A DNA stretch of 56,932 nucleotides from Desulfobotulus mexicanus (lineage in GTDB: Bacteria; Desulfobacterota; Desulfobacteria; Desulfobacterales; ASO4-4): NCBI RefSeq assembly GCF_006175995.1, contig NZ_VDMB01000021.1, positions 1 through 56,932 on the forward strand. The letters are read 5' to 3'. The notes beneath the pieces are model-generated. The model was not told the DNA's origin. It did no database searches and saw only the letters and a list, made by a program, of their open reading frames with translations. Positions 26,235-34,847 of this stretch are shown here, one piece after another (position 1 is the stretch's first letter; every line of letters begins with the position of its first letter). The position numbers were made by a program, and so were the translations under genes.

Positions 26235-27011
26235 ATGATGAAAAAAAAACTGGGGCTTGCCATTCTATTGTCCGGAGGCGGCAGTAACGCCCAGGCCATC
26301 ATGGATGCATGCAGAAGCGGTGTCCTTAATGCCGAGGTCCGTATTGTGGGGGCAGACCGGCTGAGTGCAGGGGGGCTGGACCGGGCTGCTGATATGGGTG
26401 TGGATCATTTTGTAGTTGATTATAAAAGCATACTTCAGGATAAAGGAGAAGCTTTCGCCTGTCCTTCGGATCTGGATCTTGGGGATATTTTGAAAAAACA
26501 GAATCTTTTTCCCTCAGATAGTGAGCCTGAAAAGGTAAGGCATTTTTTTATGCGCAGGGCTGCTGCGGAAAGGATGCTGCTGGATGCTCTTCTGCCTTTT
26601 GAGCCGGATCTCATTGTTCTGGCAGGTTTCATGCGTACCCTTTCCCCTTATTTCATAGACAGGGTTCAGAAGCCCGGGGAGCTGCCTAAGATCATGAATA
26701 TCCATCCTGCCCTGCTGCCTGCCTTTCCCGGTACGGACGGATATGGAGATACCTTCAGGCATGGATGCAGGGTGGGGGGCTGTACGGTGCATTTTGTGGA
26801 TTACGGCGAAGATTCCGGACCCATAGTGGGGCAGGCTGCCTTTCCCATTATGCCCGGAGACAGTCTCGAGGATGTGAAGCGCAGAGGCCTTGGGGAAGAA
26901 TGGAAGCTGTATCCTGAATGTATAAGCCTGTACGCCGAAGGCCGTTTGGCTTTGGAAAACCGGCCCCAGCGCAGTGGGGCCGTCCGCAGGGTGGTGCGGG
27001 TGCTTTCCTAG
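26235..27011 (+). CDS. purN: Phosphoribosylglycinamide formyltransferase (enlarged form)
   Basis: The protein transfers formyl from 10-formyl-THF to GAR in purine synthesis. The motifs are 'ILLSGGGSNAQAI' at the N-terminus, the catalytic Asn-His in 'NIHPALLPAFPG', and the Asp in 'VDYGEDSGPIV'. At 258 residues it is longer than E. coli PurN (212). The extra part lies roughly at residues 65-105 and includes 'FACPSDLDLGDILKK', which is not typical. ATG at 26235 follows AAAGGTTA. Its stop overlaps the stop of the convergent TraB gene by four bases. Confidence 0.88.
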   Translation: MMKKKLGLAILLSGGGSNAQAIMDACRSGVLNAEVRIVGADRLSAGGLDRAADMGVDHFVVDYKSILQDKGEAFACPSDLDLGDILKKQNLFPSDSEPEKVRHFFMRRAAAERMLLDALLPFEPDLIVLAGFMRTLSPYFIDRVQKPGELPKIMNIHPALLPAFPGTDGYGDTFRHGCRVGGCTVHFVDYGEDSGPIVGQAAFPIMPGDSLEDVKRRGLGEEWKLYPECISLYAEGRLALENRPQRSGAVRRVVRVLS

Positions 27012-28198
27012 CCCAGAAGCCGGAGCATAAGGGGCAGGGCCACAAAGGTGCCCACAGAACTGCCAAGGTTGGTGAAGACCACCACCAGAAGAATCCTTGT
27101 GGCTTTATTTTTCCAGAAGCCCTTAAGGCTTGTGATGTCCTGATTTAAGTTCTGGAGGTCTGCCACACAGGGTTTTCTGAGAAAGACTTCCGTGAGTCCG
27201 GCCACCCATCCCGCAGCCACCATGGGGTTGAGGGAGGTGAGGGGGGCTGCAACAACCGCTGTGAGTATGGTGAGGGGGTGTGCCATGGAGGCTGCAGCAC
27301 CGATACCGGCAAAGATACCGTTGGCAATTACCCAGAAGGCAATCATTTCAATGCCCGTATCCTTTCCCCCGAAAAAAAAACCTGCGGCAAAGATCAGAAG
27401 AATGATAGCAGGAAGCAGCCATTTGAGGATCTTTCCGGTTTTCCCCGGCGGAGGCGTGGTTTCCAGGGGAGCTGTGTCTATGGTTTTTTCCCAGTAATTG
27501 ACAATGCCAGGAACATGCCCGGCACCTACCACGGCTACAATGTTTTTACCCGGAGCCGTCCGTATTTTTTCCGCAAGATACTGATCCCTCTCATCAATCA
27601 ACACCTTCTGAAGAACAGGGTGGGCACCGGCCATTTCTTCCATGAGGGAAGCCATGGCATCTTTGTTTTTCAGGCGTTCAATTTCTTCTTCTTTAATGGT
27701 ATCCGCCTCAAAGCCGGAGCCCAAGAGCTGAAAAATCAGTTTGCTTTTGGCAAAAAAGCCCATTTCCCCCCAGATCCGGGCCAGGGTTATGCGTACTTCC
27801 CGGTCTGCCAGATGAATGGCGGCCCCGGTTTTTTCAGCCCCCTCAATGGCCCGGAGCATTTCTTCTCCGGGGCGTATATCCATGCGGTCGGCTATGCGTT
27901 TTTGAAAAGCTGCAAGCATGAGGTTGGATAGCAGCAGAAAGGCCTTTTTTTCCCGGATGACCTGAAGGATATCCATGTTCTGCCAGCGGTCCGGAGACCG
28001 GATGGATTCATATCTGGATGCGCAGAGTTCCACGGCCACGGTGTCCGGTTGGTATGCCCGTATGGCTTCTTCAACTTCGTCGGCGCTCTGCCTTGAAACG
28101 TGGGCAGTGCCTATGAGGTAGATGGTTTTTTCTCCGTGATGGAGAAGGGTGAGATTTTCGCTTTCGTATGTATCCTGTGCAGGTTCAGCAGCGCTCAT
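27008..28198 (-). CDS. TraB/PrgY family membrane protein
   Basis: This 396-residue protein has an N-terminal TraB/TIKI-like domain (about 15-240) with the conserved 'YLIGTAHVSRQSADEV' and 'VAVVGAGHVPGI' histidine motifs and an 'ELCASRYE' acidic segment. Four hydrophobic segments follow in the C-terminal third ('WLLPAIILLIFAAGFFFGG', 'GIFAGIGAAASMAHPLTIL' and so on). Relatives such as PrgY inhibit a peptide pheromone and TIKI is a metalloprotease; the bacterial function is mostly unknown. The motif histidines and glutamate are intact, consistent with a membrane metallohydrolase. It is convergent with purN. Confidence 0.88.
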   Translation of the reverse strand: MSAAEPAQDTYESENLTLLHHGEKTIYLIGTAHVSRQSADEVEEAIRAYQPDTVAVELCASRYESIRSPDRWQNMDILQVIREKKAFLLLSNLMLAAFQKRIADRMDIRPGEEMLRAIEGAEKTGAAIHLADREVRITLARIWGEMGFFAKSKLIFQLLGSGFEADTIKEEEIERLKNKDAMASLMEEMAGAHPVLQKVLIDERDQYLAEKIRTAPGKNIVAVVGAGHVPGIVNYWEKTIDTAPLETTPPPGKTGKILKWLLPAIILLIFAAGFFFGGKDTGIEMIAFWVIANGIFAGIGAAASMAHPLTILTAVVAAPLTSLNPMVAAGWVAGLTEVFLRKPCVADLQNLNQDITSLKGFWKNKATRILLVVVFTNLGSSVGTFVALPLMLRLLG

Positions 28199-28239
28199 GT
28201 TTTTTCCAATACTTAAAAAAAGTTCAAGGGTTGGGGAAT

Positions 28240-29154
28240 TCAGTCACAGGGACCAGCAATGGCTCTGCCGGCCAGCCATGTTTTGATGAAGTGCAGGGAG
28301 AGGCTTGTGTCTGCACCGCTTTTTTCTGAAAGCTCCATAAAAAAAGCTTCATGTTCTGCCACTTCATGGGCCGCTCCGGTCAGTGCCCATATTTCCATGG
28401 CCCTGCGGGCGGCATCATAGGCTTTAAAGTCATTTCCAAGCAGGGATTCACAGCGGGCAAGGGCCATGAGGTCCGATGCCGTGGCTCCGAAGCGTCCTGC
28501 TGCTTTGTCCAGAGCAAGGGCCTTTGTAAAGGCTTCTCTGGCTTCCTCAGCCCGGTTCTGTTCAAGGATGATCTTTCCAAGAGTGAAATATAACCCTGCT
28601 TTTTCATCGGGGCCTGCCCCATGAAGTGCAGTTTTGAGCAGCTCTTCAGCCTTTTTCTGCCGGGTGGAAAGATCCAGAAGCCTTGCTTCCGGTCTTTTGA
28701 ATACAGGAAAAGCCTCCCTGTCTGCAATCTTTTCCATTAAGTATGCTGCTTTATCGGGTTGGTCCATATCAAGAAGCAGGGAAATCCGGTTGGCAGAACT
28801 TAACATTTCAAGGTCCGTTTCACCAAGGAGGGCTGCACGCTGTCCGGCTTCTTCATAGCAGGCAAGGGCATCCTCATACTGATGGCGCATGCGGAAGGCA
28901 TTACCCAGGTTGTTTAAGGCAAGGGCTGTGCCATAGCTGTTGTCTGCGGCGGTGTATCCCTCCAGTGCCGCCTGATAATGCCGGGATGCCAGCAGGTAGC
29001 AGCCTTTATGATAGGCGGCATTACCCTGACGCACGGAGCGGTGGGCCTGCTGTTCCCATTCCGGTATTTTCGGCATTTCTTTTTTACCGCCGCAGGCTGG
29101 CAGAAGAATAAAAAAAACAAGGATGGCTAAGGCTGGCAGATTGTATTTTTTCAT
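28240..29154 (-). CDS. TPR-repeat lipoprotein
   Basis: The 304-residue protein begins with a signal peptide and lipobox 'LLPAC' (Cys about residue 21), followed by tandem TPR units from about residue 40 to 240. Examples are 'YGTALALNNLGNAFRMRHQYEDALACYEEAG' and 'AGLYFTLGKIILEQNRAEEAREAFTKALAL'. It is probably anchored to a membrane facing the periplasm and acts as a protein-interaction scaffold. It is 41 bases upstream of the TraB gene on the same strand and may be cotranscribed. I do not recognise a named family. Confidence 0.85.
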   Translation of the reverse strand: MKKYNLPALAILVFFILLPACGGKKEMPKIPEWEQQAHRSVRQGNAAYHKGCYLLASRHYQAALEGYTAADNSYGTALALNNLGNAFRMRHQYEDALACYEEAGQRAALLGETDLEMLSSANRISLLLDMDQPDKAAYLMEKIADREAFPVFKRPEARLLDLSTRQKKAEELLKTALHGAGPDEKAGLYFTLGKIILEQNRAEEAREAFTKALALDKAAGRFGATASDLMALARCESLLGNDFKAYDAARRAMEIWALTGAAHEVAEHEAFFMELSEKSGADTSLSLHFIKTWLAGRAIAGPCD

Positions 29155-29329
29155 TTTACTTCCTTTACTGTCATGGTGGCGGAAGAAAGCCTAAGCTGGT
29201 ATTTTAAAATTCTGTTTGTCTGAGGTTTATTTCAGAATTTTTTATCTTGTATCAAAGGGTGGTCTTTGACAAAAGAATTTTTCTCTTGATTTGATATCAT
29301 TATAAAGATGGCATGGAGGGGAGATGAAC

Positions 29330-29932
29330 ATGAAAGAGCTGGATTGCAGGGGGCAGGCATGTCCCCAGCCAGTACTGATTACCCGGAGTTTTCTTGTGGA
29401 TCATAAAGATGCGGAGGATTTTCGAATCCTTGTTGATAATCGGGCCGCAGCGGAAAATGTGAAACGGTTTCTGGAAAATGCCGGTTTCGGCTGTGTGCTG
29501 GAGGAAGCTGGAACAGATTTTTTAATTGTTTCCCGGAGCGGGTTGCCGGAGGCTGTACCGGAAATCAGGGAATCCGAAAAACAGGAGGGAGGGAAAAGAA
29601 GAATCCTTGTGTTGCTGACCGCAGACCGCATCGGTGATGGGGATGTGGTACTGGGAGCCGCACTGATGAAAAATTTCATCCTTACCCTGAAGGAGCTTGG
29701 GGATGATCTCTGGCGGATTGTCTGTCTCAACGGTGGGGTAAGGCTGGCCGTTAAGGAATCTCCTGTGCTCACTGCCCTTAAGGAGCTGGAAGAAGAGGGC
29801 GTTGATGTTCTTGTCTGCGGCACCTGTCTGGAACATTATGGCCTTACGGAAGAAAAGGCCGTTGGCAGCACAACCAACATGCTGGATATTGTGACGGGTT
29901 GTGGGGTTGCAGACAAGGTGATTTCCTTTTGA
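29330..29932 (+). CDS. yedF: YedF-type sulfurtransferase-like selenium metabolism protein (TusA + DsrE)
   Basis: This 200-residue fusion has a TusA/SirA domain at the N-terminus ('LDCRGQACPQPVL', with the CPxP cysteine at about residue 11) and a DsrE-like domain from about residue 85 ('LVLLTADRIGDGDVVLGAALMKNF', 'VLVCGTCLEHYG'). The architecture is that of YedF proteins, which co-occur with selenium-utilising genomes. I prefer ATG at 29330, with GGAGGGGAG seven bases away, over ATG at 29324, which sits on the ribosome-binding site. It is a single-gene unit followed by repeat-like hairpins. Confidence 0.88.
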   Translation: MKELDCRGQACPQPVLITRSFLVDHKDAEDFRILVDNRAAAENVKRFLENAGFGCVLEEAGTDFLIVSRSGLPEAVPEIRESEKQEGGKRRILVLLTADRIGDGDVVLGAALMKNFILTLKELGDDLWRIVCLNGGVRLAVKESPVLTALKELEEEGVDVLVCGTCLEHYGLTEEKAVGSTTNMLDIVTGCGVADKVISF

Positions 29933-29939
29933 GGCTTGC

Positions 29940-30083
29940 ATACTTTGGCTCATCGCTTCGACAAGCTCTGGCTTCGAGAGCCTCAGCCAGAGCCGGTTGG
30001 AGAGAAGAAGAAGGTACCTTCTCTGCCCATACATCCATTCCAAGACTCCGGTTCGTAGGGGCACCCCTTACGGGTGCCCGCAG
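29940..30083. repeat. Cluster of REP-like hairpins between convergent genes
   Basis: The 178-base gap between yedF and the CheY-like gene holds three compact inverted structures. The first is a GCTTCGACAAGCTCTGGC-type element with CTCTGGC pairing to GCCAGAG (about 29965-29997). The second is a 14-bp palindrome AGAAGGTACCTTCT (near 30007-30020). The third is GGGCACCC/GGGTGCCC around a 5-base loop (30059-30079). The first and third look like widely scattered intergenic repeat types in bacteria. Any terminator role for the two convergent genes is inference; no T-run follows. Confidence 0.5.
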
Positions 30084-30110
30084 GAAAGGCATGCTCCTTC
30101 ACAGAAGGTT

Positions 30111-30521
30111 TTACGCCTGATCCTGTTCACCCGAAAGTCCCAGTTCATCCATGAGCTGGAAGAGTTTCTGTCTCTGTATGGGCTTGGTGAGATATCCCTC
30201 GCACTGGGATTTAAAGGCCCGCATGATGTTATCCTTATCATCCAGTGCCGTGGTCATGATGACCTTGACACCGGAAAGACCATAAATTCCTTCTTCATCT
30301 TCCATTTTCCGGATTTCCTGTAAGGCCGTCTGCCCGTCCATTTCCGGCATCATGATATCCAGGGTGATGAGATCATAGGGTTTGTTTTCCAGAAGAGCCT
30401 TTTCAAAGGCCTCCAGTGCTTCCCTGCCATTTTCCACCAGATCACAAATGCCAAGGGATTTCAGGTTTTTTTCCATAACCATCCGGCTGATGGGGTCGTC
30501 TTCAACAATAAGAATGCGCAT
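30111..30521 (-). CDS. CheY-like response regulator (single receiver domain)
   Basis: This 136-residue protein is a lone receiver. The acidic pocket is 'VEDDP', the phospho-acceptor Asp is in 'LITLDIMMPEMDG' (about residue 57), and the conserved Lys is in 'GYLTKPIQRQK' with 'MTTALDD' for the switch Thr. There is no output domain, so it probably passes phosphate or binds a partner. ATG at 30521 follows AAGGAGCTTTTT. It is the last gene of a six-gene signalling operon. Confidence 0.92.
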   Translation of the reverse strand: MRILIVEDDPISRMVMEKNLKSLGICDLVENGREALEAFEKALLENKPYDLITLDIMMPEMDGQTALQEIRKMEDEEGIYGLSGVKVIMTTALDDKDNIMRAFKSQCEGYLTKPIQRQKLFQLMDELGLSGEQDQA

Positions 30522-30531
30522 AAAAAGCTCC

Positions 30532-31350
30532 TTATTCCCCTGAGGCCGGAGGGCTGAAGACCAGCACGGCACCGGCGCCCTGAAAGCGGCCTGTCAGGGG
30601 GGTGATGGTGAGGGATATCTGCTCCGGCAGGACTTGAAGTCTTAGGGTTTCATTTTTTTCCATTACCAGATGAATGGCTTTAAGAACTTCCTCTTCAAAA
30701 AAGTCCGAGGCTTCCGCACCGGGACCGAAGCCGGATTTCTTACTGAAAACATCCATGGCGCTCTGGTTTGCTACGGCCACTAGGCCTTCACTGCTGACAC
30801 CCAGTACGGGAAAGGGCAGGGTTTCCAGTACGGCCCGGGACAGTTCCAGGGCATGATTTTGCATTTTAAGTTCACGGGTGCGTTCTTTGACAGCTTTTTC
30901 AAGACTTTCATTGCTGTTTTTTAAGGCTTCGTTCTGCTCAAGAATGGTATGCTGCAGCCTGCGGTTGGTTTCGGCCAGGGCATACTGATCCAGAGCCTGA
31001 CGGATTTCAAGCCGCAGATTCTGATCATTCCATGGCTTGAGAATAAATTTGTAGATGTGCCCTCTGTTGATGGCTTCGGTGATGCTGTCGATGTCCGTGT
31101 ATCCGGAAAGAATGATGCGGATGATGTTCGGCCATTTTTTCCGGACCCTTGAAAAAAGATCTGTACCGTCCATACCGGGCATGCGTTGATCGCTGATCAT
31201 GACATGGACTTTTTCCCTTTGCAGGATTTCCAGGGCTTCTTCTGCGCTGGCAGCGGTGAGGATCTGGTATGCTTCCCGGCGCAGCAGACGTTTGAGGGCC
31301 TGAAGAATACCGGTTTCATCATCTACGCAGAGAATGCATGCATCATCCAT
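30532..31350 (-). CDS. Response regulator with receiver, coiled coil and PAS-like domain
   Basis: The 272-residue protein has an N-terminal receiver (about 3-118; 'CVDDETGILQALKRLLRREAY', phospho-Asp in 'VMISDQRMPGMDG', 'KFILKPWNDQNL') of the RpfG-like type. A long coiled coil follows (about 120-165, 'NEALKNSNESLEKAVKERTREL'), then a PAS-like module ('LETLPFPVLGVSSEGLVAVANQSA'). There is no HD-GYP, kinase or DNA-binding output. It starts within the last codons of the upstream HDOD gene (8-base overlap), implying coupling. Confidence 0.85.
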   Translation of the reverse strand: MDDACILCVDDETGILQALKRLLRREAYQILTAASAEEALEILQREKVHVMISDQRMPGMDGTDLFSRVRKKWPNIIRIILSGYTDIDSITEAINRGHIYKFILKPWNDQNLRLEIRQALDQYALAETNRRLQHTILEQNEALKNSNESLEKAVKERTRELKMQNHALELSRAVLETLPFPVLGVSSEGLVAVANQSAMDVFSKKSGFGPGAEASDFFEEEVLKAIHLVMEKNETLRLQVLPEQISLTITPLTGRFQGAGAVLVFSPPASGE

Positions 31351-32206
31351 GGGAGCCTCCCAGGAAAAGATGGCAGGCTTCCATACCCTTTTCATGCAGG
31401 GGGGGAAACCAGATATGCGGATTTTTTAAAATACTCTTCATTTTCTTAATGGCCAGAGGATGCAGCATGCCGGCTGGTATTTCGTTGCGAACCAGATCTC
31501 TCTGATTTTCCAGCATGTTTGCCGTGTGCACCAGCAGCGAAAGGGGAGGAATATTGTTTTCTGGCAGTCGGTGGTGCTGGGCAATGGCCTGTTTCAGGGC
31601 AGGTGGAAGCTGCCACTTCAATGCCATGGCTGCTCCCATGTCTGCATGGGAAAAATCTGAAATGACCGATGCTTCCATGAGAAAAAAAGGTTTTCCGGTT
31701 TCTTTGCTTTTTTCTTCAAGACTTATAAAAACCTCCGGCATGCAGCGGGCCAGCACAATCAGGCCTATGTCGTGGAGAAGTCCCGCTACGAAGGCATCAT
31801 CGGGCCTGCATAGTTTTGTTTTCATTGCCAGATATTCACAGAAAACCGCCGTGCGGATGGAATGGGGCCAGAGCCAGTCGCCTGGCATTTTTTTTGATGG
31901 TCCCAGAATATCCAGTATGGAAAGGGAAAGGGTAAGGCGGTGCAGGGTATCAAAACCCAAAAGGGAAACGGCATCCGGAATATTCCCTACGGTGGAGCGT
32001 AGCCCGAAAAATGCTGAATTGACAAGTTTTAAAATACGTGTGACCAGCGAGATGTCCTTTTCAATGATCCGGCTGAGATCCTGGGTACGGGTATCAGGAT
32101 TCTGAAGCATGGCATTGACGGTGAGGATGACTCTGGGCAGGGACGGCAGTTTTTCTGCTGCACTCAGAATTTCTTTCAAGGGTGACTCTGGGGCTTTATT
32201 GCACAT
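31343..32206 (-). CDS. HDOD-domain signalling protein
   Basis: This 287-residue protein is almost entirely an HDOD domain: 'AAEKLPSLPRVILTVNAMLQNPDT' and 'LVTRILKLVNSAFFG' open it, and 'FVAGLLHDIGLIVLARCMPE' and 'HADMGAAMALKWQLP' follow. HDOD proteins are HD-like but usually non-catalytic, and work as adaptors in signalling. ATG at 32206 is used; the frame stays open upstream to 32254, inside the HD-GYP gene. It lies 7 bases after that gene. Confidence 0.88.
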   Translation of the reverse strand: MCNKAPESPLKEILSAAEKLPSLPRVILTVNAMLQNPDTRTQDLSRIIEKDISLVTRILKLVNSAFFGLRSTVGNIPDAVSLLGFDTLHRLTLSLSILDILGPSKKMPGDWLWPHSIRTAVFCEYLAMKTKLCRPDDAFVAGLLHDIGLIVLARCMPEVFISLEEKSKETGKPFFLMEASVISDFSHADMGAAMALKWQLPPALKQAIAQHHRLPENNIPPLSLLVHTANMLENQRDLVRNEIPAGMLHPLAIKKMKSILKNPHIWFPPLHEKGMEACHLFLGGSHG

Positions 32207-32213
32207 GATGACC

Positions 32214-33566
32214 TCAGGCTGGCAGAATCTGTATGGGTTCCTGTATGGCTTCATTTGTGTGTACCTGATTCAGGCGTTGAAGAATCTCTTTTGTTATAAC
32301 AGTATTGTATGGCAGAAGAAAGCGTCCCTGAACCGTGTACAGGGGGCGGGCCAGCTTCATGCCGGGCTCCATCTGTTCCAGTATCAGGCTTTTTTCCCGC
32401 TTTACACCGAGGCCCTGACTTTTGAGAAGATCCAGTAAGGCCTTCACCACATCGGGGTCATGGCGGGAAAAGGCATCCTGTTTGATTTTGGCTGCCGCAG
32501 CCTGACGTTTTAGGGTCTGACTCTTGATGTGATCCATGGTGCTGTCTTCCTGGCGGGAGAGCTGGCGGACCGCTTCTGTGGATAATTCAGGAATATGAAT
32601 ATATCTGTCATAGGCGTCCGCCACGGAAAGGATGCGGGCACCCATGGGAATTTCCTGCTCGGAAAGGCCGTTGGGAAAACCCTGGCCGTCGTAGTGTTCA
32701 TGGTGGCAGCGAATCAGAATACCCACATGGTCGAGACGGGGGATGAGCTGAAGCAGGCTTTGGCCTTCTGCCGGGTGTTTTCTGTAACGTTGAAACTCTT
32801 CCTTGCTCATCTGCTGGGGGTTACCCTTGATAATTCCCGGTGTACCACCCACCTTGCCGATATCATGCAGGAGTCCCGCCACTTCTATGTGCAGTATTTC
32901 TTCGGCATCCAGTTCCATATGCCGGGCAAGGGTTGCTGCCATTTCACTGACCCTGCGGCCATGGCCTGCAAGCTCAGGAGCACTCATGTCCACAAGTGAG
33001 GCCAGCAGCCGGACCGTGCTGTAGAAACTGTCTTCCAGCATCTGATTGACGCGGGAAAGGCTTTCGTTCTGTTTCTGGATGTCTGCGGTTCTCTGCTGAA
33101 TTTTTGCTTCCAGCTCCTGATTCTGGCGGGAGAGCATGACCTGAAGTCTTTTATTTTCCAGAATCAGCTCATATTGCTGCAGGGTTTCCGTGACGGCCTG
33201 AATCAGGGTTTCGTCTTCCCAGGGTTTGGAAAAAAAACGGTGAATCCCTCCCATATTGATGGCCCGGGCAAGGGCTTCCAGATCCGAGTATCCTGTTAGC
33301 AGAATGCGGGAGGCGTAGGGATATATTTTACGGCTTTTTTCCAGAAAGGTGGCCCCGTCCATTTCTGGCATGCGCTGATCCGAAAGGATAAGGGAAAAGG
33401 CGTGTTTGCTTTCCCCTAGAAGACGAAGGGCTTCCGGGCCTCCGGATGCCGTGTGCAGGGTGCAGGGCAGCCTGCGGAGGGTTCGGGTAAGGGCTTTCAG
33501 TATGGAAGGTTCGTCGTCCACAAGAAGAACATGGTGGGTGTATTTTAAAACGTTTTCTGTGCTCAT
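32214..33566 (-). CDS. Response regulator with HD-GYP-type output
   Basis: The 450-residue protein has a receiver (about 12-130; 'VLLVDDEPSILKAL', phospho-Asp in 'LILSDQRMPEMDG', 'FFSKPWEDETL') and a coiled-coil linker (about 135-175). An HD-GYP-like phosphodiesterase domain follows (about 185-330): 'AGLLHDIGKVGG' keeps the HD pair, and 'HHEHYDGQGFPNG' has GFP in place of GYP. The metal ligands appear present, so c-di-GMP hydrolysis is plausible though altered. The C-terminal ~100 residues are unassigned. It overlaps the hybrid kinase gene as ATGA. Confidence 0.9.
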   Translation of the reverse strand: MSTENVLKYTHHVLLVDDEPSILKALTRTLRRLPCTLHTASGGPEALRLLGESKHAFSLILSDQRMPEMDGATFLEKSRKIYPYASRILLTGYSDLEALARAINMGGIHRFFSKPWEDETLIQAVTETLQQYELILENKRLQVMLSRQNQELEAKIQQRTADIQKQNESLSRVNQMLEDSFYSTVRLLASLVDMSAPELAGHGRRVSEMAATLARHMELDAEEILHIEVAGLLHDIGKVGGTPGIIKGNPQQMSKEEFQRYRKHPAEGQSLLQLIPRLDHVGILIRCHHEHYDGQGFPNGLSEQEIPMGARILSVADAYDRYIHIPELSTEAVRQLSRQEDSTMDHIKSQTLKRQAAAAKIKQDAFSRHDPDVVKALLDLLKSQGLGVKREKSLILEQMEPGMKLARPLYTVQGRFLLPYNTVITKEILQRLNQVHTNEAIQEPIQILPA

Positions 33567-34813
33567 GGTCCATCCTGTGATTTCTGAGGGCTGCTCTGAC
33601 TGTTTTTCTGTATTTTTACGCCGTCTGCAGGCAGATGAATACGGAAGGTGCTGCCTTTATTCGGCTCACTGTTAACTTCGATATGCCCGCCATGCTGCTG
33701 GATCAGGGTATAGGCCACATGCAGACCCAGTCCTGTTCCTTTGCCCGCCGGCTTTGTGGTGAAAAAGGGGTCGAATATTTTTGGCAGGATTTCAGGTGCA
33801 ATACCGTGTCCTGTATCCCGTATCTGGATTACAATATGATGGTCATCGCTTCTGAAGCTCTGGATATGAAGCTCTCCTTTTTCGTCCAGGGCCTGCATGC
33901 CATTGATGCAGATGTTGAAAAGTGCCTGCGTGAGCTGGCCGGGATAACAGGAAAGCAGAGGCAGCTCTGCCAGATCTTTTTTTACGGGCAGGGGTTTTCC
34001 GAATTTTTTTTCAGCAAGGGCAAGGCTTTCGCTGAGGCACTGGCGGACGTCCGTAAGCTGGGGTGTCTGGCTGCCCGGATGGGTGAAGATGCGCATGTCT
34101 TCCACAATTTTTTTAATGCGTTCTATTCCTTCTCCGGATTCACCCACAAGGGCTGTGAGATCTTCAAGGATATAGGCAATCTCTGCGCTGGCTTCAAGGG
34201 CGTGCATTCTCTGAAGAATATGTTCTGTTTTTGTGTCTTTGACTTCAATCTCCTTTGCGAGGCCCTGATATTCTGTAAAAAAGGTCTGCACTTCTTTTGT
34301 GTATTTTCCGAGGGTCCGGATGTTGCTGGCAAGAAAACTTAAGGGGTTGTTGATTTCGTGGGCCATACCCGCAGCCAGATGCCCAAGGGATGCCATTTTT
34401 TCCGTGTTCATGAGCTGGCGCAGGGTTTTTTCATGGCGGTCTTCCATGGACAGATGCCGAAGGCCCACCCGGATACGGGCCATGAGCTCGTCGGGATTTA
34501 CTGGTTTGGCAATATAGTCATCGGCTCCGGCTTCAAAGCCGGAAAGAAGATCCTCTGTGGCATCCCTTGCCGTGAGAAGAATGATATATACATAGGATGT
34601 GGAAGGGGTTTCACGTACCCTGCGGCAGAGCCTGAGACCATCGAGGCGGGGCATCATCCAGTCTGTCAGAAGAATACGGGCTTCCTTTTTTTGGAGAATA
34701 TCCCAGGCTTCTTCACCGTCTGCTGCCAGATGGACCCTGTGTCCGGCCCTTATCAGGATTTTTTCAAGAAGTTTTGCGGAAACAGGATGATCTTCGGCAA
34801 CAATGATATCCAT
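33563..34813 (-). CDS. Hybrid protein: N-terminal receiver plus histidine kinase
   Basis: This 416-residue protein begins with a receiver ('[18 protein letters not shown]', phospho-Asp in '[12 protein letters not shown]', '[12 protein letters not shown]'). A coiled coil, the HisKA phospho-acceptor in '[20 protein letters not shown]' and a HATPase domain ('[20 protein letters not shown]', '[18 protein letters not shown]') follow. There is no membrane segment, so it is cytoplasmic. ATG at 34813 follows AAAGAGGATTTCTCC. The receiver-first order suggests it is itself controlled by an upstream kinase, probably the one 34 bases before it. Confidence 0.92.
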   Translation of the reverse strand: MDIIVAEDHPVSAKLLEKILIRAGHRVHLAADGEEAWDILQKKEARILLTDWMMPRLDGLRLCRRVRETPSTSYVYIILLTARDATEDLLSGFEAGADDYIAKPVNPDELMARIRVGLRHLSMEDRHEKTLRQLMNTEKMASLGHLAAGMAHEINNPLSFLASNIRTLGKYTKEVQTFFTEYQGLAKEIEVKDTKTEHILQRMHALEASAEIAYILEDLTALVGESGEGIERIKKIVEDMRIFTHPGSQTPQLTDVRQCLSESLALAEKKFGKPLPVKKDLAELPLLSCYPGQLTQALFNICINGMQALDEKGELHIQSFRSDDHHIVIQIRDTGHGIAPEILPKIFDPFFTTKPAGKGTGLGLHVAYTLIQQHGGHIEVNSEPNKGSTFRIHLPADGVKIQKNSQSSPQKSQDGP

Positions 34814-34847
34814 GGAGAAATCCTCTTTGTTATTAAGGATGGTTCGT

